Assembly: GCF_900130125.1 (NCBI RefSeq)
Contig: NZ_FQXY01000009.1
Coordinates: 1,031,760-1,095,759, forward strand
Length of the DNA stretch: 64,000 nucleotides
Origin: Bacteroides congonensis
GTDB lineage: Bacteria > Bacteroidota > Bacteroidia > Bacteroidales > Bacteroidaceae
Direction of reading: 5' to 3'
Shown here piece after piece: positions 18,425 to 25,596 of the stretch. A program made the translations under genes and the position numbers. Below the pieces are notes generated by a model. It was not told where the DNA came from. It saw only the letters and a list, made by a program, of their open reading frames with translations, and did not search any database. Numbering within the stretch: the stretch's first letter is position 1; the number at the start of each line of letters is the position of its first letter.

Positions 18425-18455
18425 TGTGACACATTCTGAAACGCACTATCTTTGC
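18425..18455 (+). promoter_or_regulatory. Promoter of candidate sRNA copy A
   Basis: TTGT (18425-18428), 19-bp spacer, TATCTTTG (18448-18455). The same arrangement with TTGC precedes copy B at 34990-35020. Confidence 0.6.
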
Positions 18456-18461
18456 AGTATC

Positions 18462-18560
18462 AGAATTGAATTAATTAGTCATAATTTTATTACGTAGCCA
18501 CATTTAAGTAAAAATGAAATAGAATCCCGCCGAAGCGATTTCGTCGGGATTTTGTTTTTA
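18462..18560 (+). ncRNA. Candidate small RNA, copy A (~100 nt), paralogous to 35027-35116
   Basis: From the -7 box to 18505 this region matches 35012-35070 with two mismatches in 59 bp, although the flanks differ. The predicted transcript ends in a good intrinsic terminator: AATCCCG (18524-18530) with CGGGATT (18546-18552), an inner CGAA/TTCG, then TTGTTTTT. There is no start codon with a plausible ORF. Copy B has a matching hairpin whose C-G pairs are changed on both arms. I do not recognise a named family. Confidence 0.55.
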
Positions 18561-18943
18561 AATGATATTTTATAATCCCAACAAGACCAAGATATGTATA
18601 CGCAGGTTTATTTCAAAATAAAAAAAACGAGTTAATTCCTCTATGGAACCACCCGCCTCACATCAGAAAAGCCTTAAAGGCTTTTCTTTTCCTTACCTCT
18701 TTTTTCCTGAAAACTAATCTTCTTTTTACCCTAAAACTTCTTACCTATTGTTATCCTTTTACCTTCTATTAAAAACTTTCCTATTGAACTAAAAACTTTA
18801 ATACCTTAAATTTATTGTCTAATCTAATACCTTCATATTTTCTTTTACCTTATAAACTAATAGCAATTTCCCAACTGCACTGCAAAGGTACGAATAATTT
18901 CCGTGTGCGCAAACGGTTTTATATTTAATAACATTTCATTAGA
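18561..18943. other. Intergenic region with a hairpin and repeated TWACCYT motif
   Basis: No gene is supported here. A plus-strand intrinsic terminator-like hairpin lies at 18665-18690. Between 18694 and 18850 the motif TTACC/TACCTT recurs about seven times (near 18694, 18726, 18741, 18757, 18801, 18828, 18845), read as AAGGTA on the minus strand. A minus-strand -7-like TACCTTTG lies complementary to about 18883-18890, pointing into the repeats, so an unannotated minus-strand transcript is possible. Confidence 0.45.
18665..18690 (+). terminator. Intrinsic terminator in the 18.6 kb intergenic region
   Basis: AGAAAAGCC/GGCTTTTCT arms (18665-18673, 18679-18687) with a TTAAA loop are followed by TTT. 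No gene on the plus strand ends just before it, apart from the upstream sRNA, which has its own terminator. Confidence 0.55.
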
Positions 18944-19555
18944 CTATAAATCTTTCACATCGCTCAGCGCAACTAGCTTATTTACAATAGCATAGATAGT
19001 CAGACCGGCAGCACTGTGTATTTGCAATTTTTTGCTAATATTTCTCCTGTGAGTGATGACTGTGTGAATGGACAAAAACAGTTTTTCCGCAATTTCCTTA
19101 TTCGTCATTCCTTTCACCACACAGATTACAATTTCTCTCTCCCGTTGGCTGAGTGCATCCTGACTATCAGTTTCTTCTTCCTCAGAAGCCATATTCAGCA
19201 AACCTGCAATCTTCTTGGAAAGAATTTCCAAGTCATCAAAGATAGAAATAGACTCATCGTACTTGCTCAACAAAGAAGCGTCTACAAAGGAAGTAACCAA
19301 AGCTATCACACGTATTCTTTTGCCGGATGTTTCTTCCCGGAACTTACCCACATCAAAATAATCACCAAAAGCCGGATTGACAATCAGCATATCAGGATAC
19401 TGCGTCCGGACACAATCATTTAATGCCTCAACAGAAAGCAATTCAATGGGCTGTACTTTTACATTAGAAAGACGTTTCAAAGCGGCAGTCAATCCGCCAC
19501 GAATAATCACAGATGTTTCGGCAATCGCAATTCGGATAACTTCACTATTTTTCAT
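18944..19555 (-). CDS. LuxR/NarL-type regulator with degenerate receiver domain
   Basis: A 203-residue protein with a C-terminal LuxR helix-turn-helix (about 135-195: LSQREREIVICVVKGMTNKEIA, then FLSIHTVITHRRNI). The N-terminal ~115 residues follow the receiver fold, but the acidic pair is Glu13-Thr14 (IAETS) and the phospho-acceptor position is Asn60 (DMLIVNPAFGD). Phosphorylation is therefore unlikely and another signal should control it. It overlaps the end of the upstream hemerythrin gene by 11 bp, so the two are translated together, and the hemerythrin is the obvious signal candidate. It would bind DNA in the cytosol; targets are unknown, but the divergent purH-flavodoxin region is close. 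Confidence 0.85.
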   Translation of the reverse strand: MKNSEVIRIAIAETSVIIRGGLTAALKRLSNVKVQPIELLSVEALNDCVRTQYPDMLIVNPAFGDYFDVGKFREETSGKRIRVIALVTSFVDASLLSKYDESISIFDDLEILSKKIAGLLNMASEEEETDSQDALSQREREIVICVVKGMTNKEIAEKLFLSIHTVITHRRNISKKLQIHSAAGLTIYAIVNKLVALSDVKDL

Positions 19556-20249
19556 TTTCTCTAATCCTCCTTTCCAAGTTCAGAATAGCAGGAACAAAAA
19601 TATAATCTTCTACCTTACAATGAGATTCCAAACCGGCCTCGCAAGCATAAATATCGAAAAGAGCGGCATTTAAAAGATTCTCATTGGCCTTGGCAGGACA
19701 ATATTTAATAATAATATTCTTCAGTTCCGTCAACTTCTCTCCTACCTGGTCATGATGCTTGGAGAATGTACTGATTTGATAATTCTTCGGAGCATTCCCC
19801 GCAATCAACGCATCGACATACTTGAATACGGTTTTCTCTTCATAATCCATGTGCTTACGTACTTCACGTGTATATTCGTCGAAAAACCTCAGAATAAGAA
19901 AAGCGACGTCATCTTGTGAGCAGTCGATAGCCTCAATCAGCTTACGCCGTATGGCAGGAAGAGAAAAATCAAGGAAGTAACTATGCGCTTGTCGCAGGTA
20001 GTCTATCAATCCCGGTATGGAAATATTATCCTTATCACCATTCAGCCGTGAAAAGCCTTCAGCTATGAAATTGACCACAATTAAAAAAGTCTGGCAGTCT
20101 ACTCCGTTCTGTTCACAGACCTCTTTTACTGTTTTATCTCCGAAACCTAATGACAGCCCGAAGCGGCTCATCACTTGCAATAAAGAATAGTCGTCACTGA
20201 TAAGATCAATCATCTTGTCAGTTGATTTATATTTTTGTAAATTATCCAT
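19545..20249 (-). CDS. Hemerythrin-domain protein (RIC/ScdA-like)
   Basis: A 234-residue soluble protein. Residues about 80-225 give the hemerythrin pattern of histidines and acids that binds a di-iron site: His89, His133 with Glu137/138 (RKHMDYEEKTVF), His165/166 (FSKHHDQV), and His210 with Glu214 (LESHCKVEDYIF). The N-terminal part has the DUF542-like helical region of the iron-sulfur repair proteins (LLQVMSRFGLSLGFGDKTV and a cysteine-containing segment), although the classic CC pair is not seen. Such proteins respond to oxygen or nitric oxide, or donate iron to damaged Fe-S clusters. A TTTCTTTG -7-like box is complementary to 20276-20283. It is co-transcribed with the LuxR regulator. Confidence 0.82.
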   Translation of the reverse strand: MDNLQKYKSTDKMIDLISDDYSLLQVMSRFGLSLGFGDKTVKEVCEQNGVDCQTFLIVVNFIAEGFSRLNGDKDNISIPGLIDYLRQAHSYFLDFSLPAIRRKLIEAIDCSQDDVAFLILRFFDEYTREVRKHMDYEEKTVFKYVDALIAGNAPKNYQISTFSKHHDQVGEKLTELKNIIIKYCPAKANENLLNAALFDIYACEAGLESHCKVEDYIFVPAILNLERRIRENEK

Positions 20250-20405
20250 CGATACCTACTTTATATTAGAGGCTGCAAAGAAACGGAATATTTCACGGAT
20301 ATACAATCATCATTTATAGGTATTTTGATTCTTTACAAATTGCTAAATACCAATTATATGCTACTATTTTGTGTCCCAAGTATAGGCGAGCATCTCTTTT
20401 TTTAG

Positions 20406-20413
20406 TAATTTTG
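20406..20413 (+). promoter_or_regulatory. -7 box of the purH-like gene
   Basis: TAATTTTG matches the Bacteroides -7 consensus 43 bp before the start. Between this and the divergent hemerythrin promoter lies an inverted repeat, GGTATTT (20319-20325) and AAATACC (20345-20351), a possible shared operator. Confidence 0.5.
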
Positions 20414-20455
20414 TCGCTATCAATTTGTAATTAATAACTCGTAATAATTAATAAA

Positions 20456-21631
20456 ATGGCAAACGAACTCGAATTGAAATACGGCTGCAACCCTAACCAA
20501 AAGCCTGCCCGTATCTTCATGAAAGAAGGTGAACTCCCTATCGAAGTACTGAACGGACGTCCCGGTTACATCAATCTGCTAGATGCATTCAACAGTTGGC
20601 AGTTAGTAAAAGAACTGAAAGAAGCTACCGGACTACCGGCTGCCGCTTCCTTCAAGCATGTCAGTCCGGCCGGCGCTGCCGTTGCAGTGGAAATGAGCGA
20701 TACACTGAAAAAGATTTATTTCGTGGATGACGTGAAACTGTCGCCATTGGCAACAGCATACGCACGTGCACGTGGCGCAGACCGAATGTCGTCTTACGGG
20801 GATTTTATCGCATTGTCCGATACTTGTGATGAAGAAACAGCACGTATCATCAACCGTGAAGTGTCTGACGGTGTTATTGCACCGGATTATACTCCCGAAG
20901 CTTTGGAAATTCTGAAGAATAAAAGAAAAGGCACCTATAATGTTATCAAGATGAATCCTGCTTATCGTCCTGCTCCTATCGAACACAAAGATGTTTTCGG
21001 CGTGACTTTCGAACAGGGAAGAAACGAACTGAAAATTGATGAAAGTCTTCTGAAAGAGATGCCCACAGCCAACAAAGAAATTCCGGCTGATGCCAAACGT
21101 GATTTGATTATTGCCTTAATCACTTTGAAATATACGCAGTCCAACTCCGTTTGCTATGCAAAAGACGGACAGGCAATCGGTATCGGCGCAGGTCAGCAAT
21201 CCCGTATTCATTGCACGCGTCTGGCGGGCAACAAAGCTGATATCTGGTATTTACGCCAACACCCGAAAGTGATGAACCTGCCATGGATTGACAAAATCCG
21301 TCGTGCCGACCGTGACAATACCATCGACGTATACATTTCAGAAGACCATGAAGACGTATTGGCAGACGGTATTTGGCAACAGTTCTTTACTGAAAAGCCG
21401 GAAGTCCTGACTCGCGAAGAAAAACGCGCCTGGTTGGATACCATGACTGGGGTAGCTTTAGGCTCGGATGCTTTCTTCCCGTTTGGAGATAATATAGAGA
21501 GAGCACACAAAAGCGGTGTCAGTTACATTGCGCAACCGGGCGGTTCTGTTCGTGACGACCATGTTATCAGTACTTGCGACAAGCATAATATGGCAATGGC
21601 ATTTACGGGTATCCGCTTGTTCCACCATTAA
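20456..21631 (+). CDS. AICAR transformylase-only PurH-like protein
   Basis: A 391-residue protein matching only the C-terminal formyltransferase part of bifunctional PurH/ATIC, which transfers formyl from 10-formyl-THF to AICAR. The catalytic Lys67-His68 pair is in ASFKHVSPAGAA, and the substrate loops TQSNSVCYAKDGQ, GAGQQSR and DAFFPFGDNIERA are intact. The ~190-residue IMP cyclohydrolase domain is missing, and the start is clean, with a promoter 43 bp upstream, so this is not a truncation at the DNA level. Either a separate full PurH exists elsewhere and this is a paralogue, or cyclohydrolase is supplied in trans. The next gene is flavodoxin, behind a hairpin. Confidence 0.88.
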   Translation: MANELELKYGCNPNQKPARIFMKEGELPIEVLNGRPGYINLLDAFNSWQLVKELKEATGLPAAASFKHVSPAGAAVAVEMSDTLKKIYFVDDVKLSPLATAYARARGADRMSSYGDFIALSDTCDEETARIINREVSDGVIAPDYTPEALEILKNKRKGTYNVIKMNPAYRPAPIEHKDVFGVTFEQGRNELKIDESLLKEMPTANKEIPADAKRDLIIALITLKYTQSNSVCYAKDGQAIGIGAGQQSRIHCTRLAGNKADIWYLRQHPKVMNLPWIDKIRRADRDNTIDVYISEDHEDVLADGIWQQFFTEKPEVLTREEKRAWLDTMTGVALGSDAFFPFGDNIERAHKSGVSYIAQPGGSVRDDHVISTCDKHNMAMAFTGIRLFHH

Positions 21632-21714
21632 AAAAGCATCCCCTATAAAAGTGAAGATTTACAGTTGTTAATCCTAACTTTTACCAATGTTAAAGTTAAC
21701 TTCTTATTTTACAT

Positions 21715-21764
21715 ATCCCCATTTATAATGAGTATGAGACAATTATTCCATTATAAATGGGGAT
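21715..21764 (+). terminator. Long perfect hairpin between the purH-like and flavodoxin genes
   Basis: A 16-bp perfect inverted repeat (ATCCCCATTTATAATG 21715-21730, CATTATAAATGGGGAT 21749-21764) with an 18-nt loop, followed by TTCCTATTTAT. It probably ends the purH-like transcript; the A/T-rich stem and poor U tract are atypical. Confidence 0.6.
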
Positions 21765-21786
21765 TTCCTATTTATAAAGGACACCC

Positions 21787-21794
21787 TATCTTTG
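21787..21794 (+). promoter_or_regulatory. -7 box of the flavodoxin gene
   Basis: TATCTTTG is an exact -7 consensus 28 bp upstream of the start codon. Confidence 0.65.
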
Positions 21795-21821
21795 CGGCAT
21801 TACATTTAAAACAAAATCAAG

Positions 21822-22328
21822 ATGAATAAAATTGGAGTATTTTACGGTTCCACTACCGGAACAACAGAAGACCTTGCCCGTCGAATTGCAGAGAAATTGG
21901 ATGTTTCTTCGGAACATGTATTTGATGTATCCAAACTTACAGAAGCATTAGTAAATGAATATGATGTGTTAGTACTTGGTTCTTCCACATGGGGAGCAGG
22001 CGAACTTCAGGACGACTGGTATGACGGTGTGAAAGTTTTAAAGAAATGTGATTTGTCTCACAAATATGTAGCCTTGTTCGGTTGCGGTGATTCGGATTCT
22101 TATGCAGATACATTCTGTGACGCAATAGGAATTCTTTATGAAGATTTGAAAGATACCCGTTGCAAGTTCTGCGGTTCGGTAGATACGGCAGGATATACGT
22201 TCGACGCTTCCATCGCTGTTGTGGACGGTAAGTTCGCAGGGCTTCCGCTTGATGAAGTCAACGAAGACAACCTGACAGACGAGCGTATCAGTGCATGGGC
22301 TGAACAAGTGAAACAAGAAATCAGTTAA
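21822..22328 (+). CDS. fldA: Long-chain flavodoxin
   Basis: A 168-residue FMN electron carrier. The phosphate-binding loop is YGSTTGTTEDLA, followed by the flavin-stacking GSSTWGAGELQDDWYD and FGCGDSDSYADTFCDA segments; the ~20-residue insertion near the C-terminus marks it as a long-chain flavodoxin. It replaces ferredoxin under low iron and feeds low-potential reactions such as pyruvate:flavodoxin oxidoreductase. It has its own promoter, and a DUF2023 gene follows 34 bp later. The nearby hemerythrin regulator pair and iron modules fit an iron- or redox-linked role. Confidence 0.95.
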   Translation: MNKIGVFYGSTTGTTEDLARRIAEKLDVSSEHVFDVSKLTEALVNEYDVLVLGSSTWGAGELQDDWYDGVKVLKKCDLSHKYVALFGCGDSDSYADTFCDAIGILYEDLKDTRCKFCGSVDTAGYTFDASIAVVDGKFAGLPLDEVNEDNLTDERISAWAEQVKQEIS

Positions 22329-22362
22329 CTTTACCTTTATATATTAAAGAATACTTTGCATC

Positions 22363-22725
22363 ATGGCTACTGAAAGAATCATTCCCGGTGAAATCAGGAT
22401 TTTCCTTAATCACATTTATGAGTTTAAAAAAGGCGTACGCAATATGGTACTTTATACAATGAGCAGAGAGCACGAAGAGTTTGCCATCCGCCGGTTGAAA
22501 AATCAAAAAATCAGTTATATGATACAAGAAGTAGGTACCAATAAAATCAACCTATTTTTTGGAAAGCACGAATGTATGGAAGCTATGCGGCATATCATCA
22601 TTCGCCCTTTGAATCAGCTGACCGCCGAAGAAGATTTTATTTTGGGAGCCATGCTGGGATATGACCTTTGCCAGCAATGCAAACGGTATTGCAGTAAAAA
22701 AGAAGGTATAAAGATTGCAGTGTAA
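22363..22725 (+). CDS. DUF2023 family protein
   Basis: A 120-residue soluble protein recognised as DUF2023 from its compact alpha/beta pattern and the motif FFGKHECMEAMR, with a cysteine pair near the C-terminus (CQQCKRYC, four cysteines counting the earlier one) that could bind a metal or cluster. The function is unknown. It follows the flavodoxin gene by 34 bp in the same direction and is probably in its operon; that pairing suggests a role in flavodoxin use or iron-stress metabolism. Confidence 0.75.
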   Translation: MATERIIPGEIRIFLNHIYEFKKGVRNMVLYTMSREHEEFAIRRLKNQKISYMIQEVGTNKINLFFGKHECMEAMRHIIIRPLNQLTAEEDFILGAMLGYDLCQQCKRYCSKKEGIKIAV

Positions 22726-22746
22726 GCGATAACCTTAGCATAAGTT

Positions 22747-22852
22747 TAGCTTTGTTTGTATGTGGTTTGTCTTGAGTGGAATCGTTTCTTTAAAAAACAG
22801 GTATCCATCAGAACATTTTCCAATGGAAACTTGTTATACAAGAAACGATTCC
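22747..22852 (+). promoter_or_regulatory. Promoter and structured leader of the DoxD-DoxA gene
   Basis: TAGCTTTG at 22747-22754 is a -7 consensus match. The leader after it contains a perfect 13-bp inverted repeat (GGAATCGTTTCTT 22778-22790, AAGAAACGATTCC 22840-22852) extendable by GAG/CTC past a one-base bulge, and inside it a small TTTCC-AAT-GGAAA hairpin. The whole forms a ~75-nt stem-loop before the gene, with no U tract. Confidence 0.5.
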
Positions 22853-22880
22853 CTCAATTACAACCAAATCAAACATTGCA

Positions 22881-23903
22881 ATGAAGCAACAACAAGAACA
22901 ACTCACCGCCTACACACTGGCCGGTATTTTCACCCTTTCGTTACGACTTATTGTCGGCTGGACTTATTTTTCAGCCTTTTGGCGAAGACTTGCCCTCGAA
23001 AACAAACTCATCCCGGATTCTGCCGGATACATCGGAGAAAAGTTTAATCACTTCCTTCCTAACTCACTAGGAATCAAACCTATCATTGAATATCTTGTCA
23101 GCACTCCCGATTTACTTTGGTGGGCAATGATCATCTTCACCATCGTCGAAGGTGTAGTCGGATTATTGTATATGTTCGGCTTCTTTACAAGATTGATGAG
23201 TATAGGTGTATTCAGTCTTGCATTCGGCATCCTGTTAGGCTCCGGCTGGTTGAGAACTACCTGTCTCGATGAATGGCAAATAGGTATTTTAGGCGTATCG
23301 GCGGGATTTACTATCTTCCTTTCCGGTGGCGGCAAATATTCTTTGGATTACCTGTTACAATCCGAGTTGCCCAAAAACAAATGGCTGGTATGGATCACTT
23401 CCGGTGAACTTCCGTTGTCTATCAAGCGATTTAGTAAAGTGGCAATCAGCGGTGCAGTCGTATTGTTCATACTTGCGCTATACACCAATCAGGCTTTTCA
23501 TAATGGTGTATGGGGGCCGTTACATAACAAATCCGTAAAACCCAAAATCGAACTCTCAGATGCAAAGATTGATAATGGGACTCTCTCCTTTAAAGTATAT
23601 CGTGTAGAAGGTGCCGACGTATATGGTTCTTTCCTTATAGGTATTACGCTAAAAGAGGCCAATGGCAAAGTAGTGATTCAAAAGAATGGAGAAGAACTGT
23701 CACAATTCCCGCTTACCGATATAAAGAATGATTATGTAGCCAAAGTGGCTCCGGGCAAACACAGTCTTATTATCCCACTAGGCAGCAAAGCAACTCTAAA
23801 CATCACAGACAATACACTGAAGAACTTGCCTGAAGGTCAGTATGAACTAATTTTGACTGACATCAGTGGAACTGTATGGAAGCAAGATATGATTGTCAAC
23901 TAA
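22881..23903 (+). CDS. DoxD-DoxA fusion (TQO subunit-like) membrane protein
   Basis: A 340-residue protein. Residues about 15-170 contain four hydrophobic helices with the DoxD/DoxX pattern (RLIVGWTYFSAFWRRL, then GWLRTTCLDEWQIG), helix five lies near 188-207, and residues about 220-340 form a beta-rich DoxA-like domain outside the membrane (KPKIELSDAKIDNGTLSF...). In archaeal thiosulfate:quinone oxidoreductase DoxD and DoxA are two subunits; here they are fused, as in many Bacteroides. Thiosulfate oxidation itself is unlikely in this host, and quinone-linked redox chemistry in the inner membrane is the safer reading. A long hairpin leader precedes it. Confidence 0.8.
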   Translation: MKQQQEQLTAYTLAGIFTLSLRLIVGWTYFSAFWRRLALENKLIPDSAGYIGEKFNHFLPNSLGIKPIIEYLVSTPDLLWWAMIIFTIVEGVVGLLYMFGFFTRLMSIGVFSLAFGILLGSGWLRTTCLDEWQIGILGVSAGFTIFLSGGGKYSLDYLLQSELPKNKWLVWITSGELPLSIKRFSKVAISGAVVLFILALYTNQAFHNGVWGPLHNKSVKPKIELSDAKIDNGTLSFKVYRVEGADVYGSFLIGITLKEANGKVVIQKNGEELSQFPLTDIKNDYVAKVAPGKHSLIIPLGSKATLNITDNTLKNLPEGQYELILTDISGTVWKQDMIVN

Positions 23904-23929
23904 ATCAAAACAAACGATTTTAATAATAG

Positions 23930-23973
23930 AACGGCGCATATTAGATGAAAATAGCAGACTAATATGTGCCGTT
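23930..23973. terminator. Bidirectional terminator after the DoxD-DoxA gene
   Basis: AACGGCGCATATTAG (23930-23944) pairs with CTAATATGTGCCGTT (23959-23973) through 15 bp including one G-U. It lies between convergent genes and is followed by ATTCATT. Confidence 0.75.
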
Positions 23974-24057
23974 ATTCATTGTATAAACTTCCTTTTATAT
24001 TCAATTCAACAGCTTTCCTCATAGTTCTGAAGGCTATCTTTTTGATTTAGAATGAAT

Positions 24058-25167
24058 TTATATATTCTTTGCAACTCTAAATATCGTCTTATACCCTTCA
24101 GACCATTTTTTATCGGACAACCAATCCAAATAGTTCAAGTCATGATTGTGTTTCTCAAAAACATATACAGTCAAGTTTGTTTTATTACATACATCGAACC
24201 GTGCTTGCAAATCCAACACACTTTCTACAGGAACATTAGCATCATCTTTCCCATGAAACACATATATAGGAATATTTATTCTTAAAAGTCTAGTCTTGTT
24301 AGGTTCCAGACAGAAATGCTCCTTAAACCATTGAGGCATAACATTAAAGTAGTTACTTTTTATCCATGCCCAATTATTTTCTGTTACACATTTCATTAAA
24401 TAATCATGAAAAGGAGCCCGCATTCTCCTAATGTCACGAATATCAATAAGACTATCTTTTACAACATCCAACGATTCGAACGGTGCATTCTGAAATAGCT
24501 GTGATTTACAGGCAAGCACTTGTTTATCCGTATTCTCATATTCTTCGAAACTAATTGCCTTATCCCCATTCCGGTCAAAAACAGCATTAACCATGTTCAT
24601 TACTCCATATCCTTCATTCTGCCATTTTATAATATCAAACATATTGTCATGTGCATAACCATGCAATAGCAAGGCATCAATTTTGACATTTCCTCTTTCA
24701 ACCACGATTGGAGCAATTATAGTCCCTTCACTTATTCCATATAGTATTATCTTACATTTCTTAAATCTCCGGTCTTTAAAAAGTGACAAAATCATCACTT
24801 CTATATCTTCCGCTTCCTGCAACGGTCCATATTTAGCATATTTCACCGAATCCACTTCTACAAAGAACGGCGGCTTCTCTCCGGTTTTACACCCGCGTCT
24901 GTCATAAGTAAAAAAAGCAAGTCCCTGTTCACAAAAGCCCTTAGCCAATTCGTCATTATAATTAAACGTCGGACGTTTTGTCAAATAGGTACTCGGCCCT
25001 GTCCCCGAAATACAAAAAACAATAGTTGCGACGTCGTTGTCCGGCAAACAGATACGGGTATTGATTACTTCACCGTCTTCAAGTTTGACAGTTTTCACTT
25101 CAGATGTAAATGCCATAAGATTGAAACTCATCAAACTTATCAACATCAGGAATAATATTCGTTTCAT
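24058..25167 (-). CDS. Secreted alpha/beta hydrolase with an inserted EF-hand loop
   Basis: A 369-residue protein with a signal peptide (MKRILFLMLISLMSFNLMAF). The serine hydrolase triad is readable: nucleophile Ser146 in GISEG, acid Asp308/309 in FHGKDDANVP, and His342 (or 340) in KHNHDLNY, with the oxyanion region around FCISGTGPS. Between core and lid there is a complete 12-residue EF-hand loop, Asp198-Asn200-Asp202-Ser206-Glu209 (DRNGDKAISFEE). The lid segment is rich in aromatic residues. It should act in the periplasm or outside as an esterase or peptidase; the substrate is unknown. It is divergent from the porin/imelysin unit across a 429-bp gap. Confidence 0.82.
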   Translation of the reverse strand: MKRILFLMLISLMSFNLMAFTSEVKTVKLEDGEVINTRICLPDNDVATIVFCISGTGPSTYLTKRPTFNYNDELAKGFCEQGLAFFTYDRRGCKTGEKPPFFVEVDSVKYAKYGPLQEAEDIEVMILSLFKDRRFKKCKIILYGISEGTIIAPIVVERGNVKIDALLLHGYAHDNMFDIIKWQNEGYGVMNMVNAVFDRNGDKAISFEEYENTDKQVLACKSQLFQNAPFESLDVVKDSLIDIRDIRRMRAPFHDYLMKCVTENNWAWIKSNYFNVMPQWFKEHFCLEPNKTRLLRINIPIYVFHGKDDANVPVESVLDLQARFDVCNKTNLTVYVFEKHNHDLNYLDWLSDKKWSEGYKTIFRVAKNI

Positions 25168-25594
25168 AACATATTGTATTAAATTAGTTTATAGATATTA
25201 ATGTCGACAGAACAAACAGAAAATTCAGCTACGCACTCTCCATTTTCTATATATGTCGACATTTAAACTTATTTATTACAAACAAGACGAAAAAATTTAC
25301 GATTGGTCATATACCTACAAATTACAATATTTACTGATTTTACTTTATGCAGTAAACATCCTTAATAAGAGTCTCAAAAAATGTATAAATACCAAAGGCT
25401 AACCTGCATACCTCAAATATATGCTTACTGATATGCACCTTTGTTAATTTTCTTTCCCATTCATTCCCTAAATCCACCCGTTTTAGCTTAAAATTACCTA
25501 CATATATTGAATTTAAGAAACAACTATGCCTACTAATAGGTATTGCCACATTTTTTAACACCACCTAACTTTGCAGTCGATAAAATTATTAAAA
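25168..25594. promoter_or_regulatory. Control region between the hydrolase and the porin-imelysin operon
   Basis: No gene is present. The palindrome TGTCGACA occurs twice, embedded in the inverted repeat AATGTCGACA (25200-25209) and TGTCGACATT (25254-25263). TACCTACATATA lies at 25495-25506, a weaker copy TACCTCAAATATA begins at 25409, and GGTATT is at 25539-25544. The promoter is TTGC (25543-25546), 19 bp, TAACTTTG (25566-25573). The TACCTACATATA and GGTATT elements recur at identical distances before the hmu operon. Confidence 0.65.
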
Positions 25595-25596
25595 AG

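Noticed and set aside
18694..18850. CRISPR-like repeats
   Set aside because: The TACCTT repeats are 6-7 bp, unevenly spaced and without constant-length spacers; no cas genes are present.
22778..22852. Insertion-sequence ends
   Set aside because: The inverted repeats enclose only 49 bp with no transposase and no target duplication.
22881..23903. Functional thiosulfate:quinone oxidoreductase
   Set aside because: The DoxD-DoxA similarity is by fold and order only; no thiosulfate pathway genes are near.
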